DNA of 64,000 nt. It comes from Moniliella sp. 'wahieum' (taxonomy: Eukaryota > Basidiomycota > Moniliellomycetes > Moniliellales > Moniliellaceae). This document shows positions 61,630-64,000 of the stretch, in pieces; positions within the stretch are counted from its first letter, which is position 1; each line of letters begins with the position of its first letter. Where the stretch lies: the NCBI GenBank assembly GCA_003971905.1, contig RSEE01000058.1:186001-250000 (forward strand), given 5' to 3'. The notes beneath the pieces are model-generated. The model made no database searches, was not told the DNA's origin, and saw only the letters and a list, made by a program, of their open reading frames with translations. Made by a program: the position numbers and the translations under genes.

Positions 61630-62945
61630 ATGACTGACTTGGTCGACATCAGTGCGTCTCAACTGCTCTGGCCGTGAATGGGCGCGCCGCTTGATTTCTT
61701 TCTTGGCTGACCCTTCCTGTGTCGCCCCCGCCCAGCGCAGCCGAGGTACGACCAATCGACGTACACCGGTCGTCTCTGGCACTTGTCAGCGTCACATCGC
61801 CTCTCACCCTCTTCTCTTCCCTCCGCCCTTGTCGCCGCTGAGGAGACGGTGCACAAGTACGATGGCGAGGTGTCGAAGGCCAAGTCGGCTCACTCCCCGC
61901 TCTTGGTGCCTCGGTCCCAGGCACAGGAGTACTGGCATGCCCAGCAACTCGTTCAGAGTTCAACCCATCTTGACACGTAGTTTCCTTTCTCTTTCTCTTC
62001 CTGTGCTACGCCATCGGCGGGAGAGCTGACGAGCTGCTGCTGACGCATGGCCGCACGTGCAGAGGCGAAGTGATCCCGCTGCCGTTCCGCATGAGCGCGT
62101 TTGTGCCCACCAACTTGGTGATCGTAGTGGGGATGCTCATGCCGGGCCAATCGTTGGGACGGACCGTGTTTTGGCAGTGGGCCAACCAGTCGCTCAACAC
62201 TTGTGTCAACTGTACGTACCCCCTCTTCTCGACTTGACCCGGCCACCATGCCCCGGGGTGTCTTGCTCTTAACCTCTTGTGCGTTCCTCTACTCTGGGAT
62301 TCTTATTCTGGTTCCAGATGCGAATGCCAACAAGGCTGGCGACGGACTGAACATGAGGCAGCTATTGGGCGCGTATGGCGCTGCGACAACCGCCGCGGTG
62401 GGGATTAGTGTGGGCTTAAGTCTGGCACTCAAGGATGGAAGCCGGTTGCACCGGGCTTGTCGCCGACTGGGCGGACAGTCGCGGCGCGCCTCATCCCCTT
62501 TTTGGCAGTGGGAACGGCATCCAGTGTGAACGTGCCGCATCGCGGTATGGGCGGTGGTTCAGGGGATCCCTGTCTACCGCACCACGACCACGACCAAGGT
62601 GATGTGCAACAAGTCCAAGTTGGCACCTCGGTCGCAGCTGGCCAAAGGGCCGTCGGCGCGACCGCACTGTCTCGTATGATTATGAATTTCCCCATCTTGG
62701 CTGTTCCACCTGCTTTGCTCTCCGCCCTGGTACGGCTCCGCCTCGTGCCCGCCGCTGGCCGCGGCGCACGGCTGGCTGAGATCGGGGTGGTGGGGCTGTC
62801 ACTGGGCTTGTTCTTGCCCCCGGCCATTGCGATCTTCCCTCAGCGCGCGTCGGTGCCGGCGGCGCACCTGGAAGCGCGCTTCCATGACCTGAAGGACGAG
62901 GCGGGCGAGCCGGTGACTACTCTGTACTACAACAAGGGGCTGTAA
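61630..62945 (+). CDS. FSF1: Sideroflexin, mitochondrial carrier
   Basis: Inner-mitochondrial-membrane protein of the sideroflexin family, whose human members transport serine. Exon 1 encodes MTDLVDI. After intron 61652-61735 comes [16 protein letters not shown], then [20 protein letters not shown] and [16 protein letters not shown]. Intron 61977-62062 leads to [20 protein letters not shown] and [20 protein letters not shown], then NQSLNTCVN. Intron 62212-62317 leads to [20 protein letters not shown] and [20 protein letters not shown]. After frame breaks come [52 protein letters not shown] and the end [20 protein letters not shown]. The [15 protein letters not shown] and TNQSxN-type blocks are diagnostic. 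About 330 residues, normal. Confidence 0.93.
61652..61735 (+). other. 84-bp intron 1 of sideroflexin
   Basis: It opens GTGCGT and ends GCCCAG. Splicing joins MTDLVDI to [12 protein letters not shown]. Confidence 0.85.
61977..62062 (+). other. 86-bp intron 2 of sideroflexin
   Basis: It opens GTAGTT and ends GTGCAG. Splicing joins STHLDT to [11 protein letters not shown]. Confidence 0.85.
62212..62317 (+). other. 106-bp intron 3 of sideroflexin
   Basis: It opens GTACGT and ends TTCCAG. Splicing joins NTCVN to [10 protein letters not shown]. Confidence 0.88.
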
Positions 62946-63660
62946 TCCGTTCCTCGCAGGTCGGCAAAAGGCGCTGGAGATTTGGAGCTTCAGTAATGGT
63001 GTTTGGCGCTTGTTGCTTGATGGATGCCCACCAAAACACGTACTTTGTACTTTGCTCCTGTGTCTTGGACTGTGCGAGCAGCCATAGTTTTTTCCTTGGG
63101 GGCGACGTTTCCCTGCCCCTCGGGCGTGCGGGTGTGGGTTTACTCGCCAGTAAGGTAGTGGGGTATCGTCGGGGGTGAAGGGTGAAGCTTGAAGGGCAGC
63201 AGGAAGTGGCCGTCACGCGTCTGGCGCCACACCGCCATGGGGCGTGTGTCCCTTGCAGGCGCTGCGATCACCGATCGACCATCGGCTGGCCGGACTCAAA
63301 GTTCAACGTTCACGTTCAATGTTCAAATCCACGGTGAGCCGCCGCCCGCCGCTCGCTTACGGTCGCGCGGCGGCGCACACTGGCGCTGTGCCGTCACCGA
63401 TCGTCGCGTGCTGCCCGGCGCGCCCCGCCCGCACCAGCGCGCAGCGCGCCGGCGCACTGCCCGTGGTTAGCTAAGCCATTACGCATCACGCATCCCCCCG
63501 GCAGGATCTGCGTTGTGTTGGTTGCCTGCCCGGCTGGATGCCTCTCCACCATCTCCAATGGGCGACGAGCGGCGTCGTCGCTGGCGTTGCCGCTGCGCTG
63601 CCGCTGCCCTCGCCTCGCCTCCCCCGCCCGCATCTGCGCCGCCGCTCTCGGTCGGCCGCT
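62946..63660. other. Intergenic, upstream of last gene
   Basis: Sideroflexin 3' flank and upstream of the partial gene. It contains GTTCAAY repeats at 63301-63327 and ACGCATC twice at 63481-63494. No gene is recognised. Confidence 0.4.
63301..63327. repeat. GTTCAAY array
   Basis: GTTCAAC, GTTCAC, GTTCAAT, GTTCAAA, with three of four units 7 bp long. Confidence 0.7.
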
Positions 63661-64000
63661 ATGTCCCCCCGCCGCCCCCTCGCCCGCTCCCGCCTCCGCC
63701 GCGACGCCCTCGCCTCTCGGCTGCCCCTGCCCCGCCCCCCGGCCGCCGCGCGAGCGCCCTCCCGCCTCGGCGCCCTCGAAACCCTAGACGAGGTCTCCCA
63801 CGCCAACGCCTCCATCTCCATGCCGCTGACAGCAACGACCCGGTGTCGATCCCATGTCGACGCCGACGCCGACGCTGATTTCGATGGCGATGCCGCCGCG
63901 GCCCTTCCCCCGACCCAGCGCCCTTGCTGCCGCTCGCGCCGACGGGTACACCCTCGTCGCCACTGACCTCACCACATCACGCTGGCACGAGCGCTGGGAT
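63661..64000 (+). CDS. Partial gene, PRMT5-like 5' end
   Basis: The 5' end of a gene that runs off the window. The start MSPRRPLARSRLRRDALAS gives an Arg/Ala/Pro-rich N-terminus, then LGALETLDEVSHANASIS, and in another frame a stretch ending ARADGYTLVATDLTTSRWHE-RWD at the edge. The combination of a 'TLDEV' helix and a 'GYxxVxxxLTTxRWxERW' strand resembles the start of the N-terminal TIM-barrel of PRMT5/Skb1 arginine methyltransferases. That assignment rests on recall of the family pattern over about 25 residues and is tentative. Acidic Asp/Ala repeats (VDADADADFDGDAAA) lie between the two blocks. At least one frame change or small intron is needed. Confidence 0.4.

Overview
This window is nuclear DNA from a fungus, most likely a basidiomycete yeast or smut-like lineage (Ustilaginomycotina or a similar group). 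The evidence is compact GC-rich eukaryotic genes on both strands, and short GT-AG introns (mostly 46-160 bp, most often opening GTACGT, some with a CTAAC branch point). The core gene set is fungal, and one gene belongs to the secreted 'macrofage activating glycoprotein' family, which I know mainly from basidiomycetes. There are no bacterial operons, CRISPR arrays or phage genes.

Layout. 0.3-1.8 kb: complex I 49-kDa subunit (-). 2.5-5.1 kb: NIPA-type magnesium transporter with a long tail (-). 5.9-9.5 kb: splicing factor SF3B1 (-). 11.9-13.1 kb: unknown membrane protein, three exons (+). 13.6-18.3 kb: xanthine dehydrogenase (-). 18.9-19.8 kb: solitary retrotransposon gag-like gene (-). 20.5-22.8 kb: HEATR6-like HEAT-repeat protein (-). 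24.9-26.6 kb: Mep/Amt ammonium transporter (+). 27.6-28.5 kb: proteasome beta5 (+). 29.1-31.2 kb: sphingoid base kinase (+). 31.8-34.1 kb: unknown coiled-coil protein (+). 35.1-37.0 kb: dual-specificity phosphatase (-). 37-40.8 kb: gene-poor, repeat-rich DNA. 40.8-43.8 kb: proteasome RPN1 (-). 44.6-46.0 kb: MAG-family GPI protein (-). 48.2-48.9 kb: MGR2/ROMO1 (-). 50.6-51.5 kb: PEX11 (-). 52.5-53.5 kb: eIF3f (+). 53.9-54.6 kb: SPF30 (-). 55.8-57.5 kb: unknown multi-pass membrane protein (-). 58.0-60.2 kb: eRF3/SUP35 (+). 61.6-62.9 kb: sideroflexin (+). 63.7 kb to the end: 5' part of a gene resembling PRMT5 (+).

The genes form no pathway cluster. They are ordinary housekeeping neighbours: two proteasome subunits, two mitochondrial inner-membrane proteins and one mitochondrial enzyme subunit, a peroxisome factor, and splicing and translation factors. 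Xanthine dehydrogenase and the ammonium transporter both serve nitrogen scavenging but are 6.6 kb apart.

Two properties run through the whole window. First, nearly every conserved gene is interrupted by single-base frameshifts. Every case I worked out in detail except one ambiguous case is explained by a missing base, often in a homopolymer. Because essential single-copy genes are hit alike, I read this as deletion-biased consensus error, not gene decay. The coordinates given for genes therefore span several frames. Second, the non-coding DNA carries many short tandem arrays with a 7-bp period. At least 25 loci have different heptamers, and about half of these are odd-length palindromes of the form NNN-x-N'N'N'. 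This is the most unusual signal in the window.
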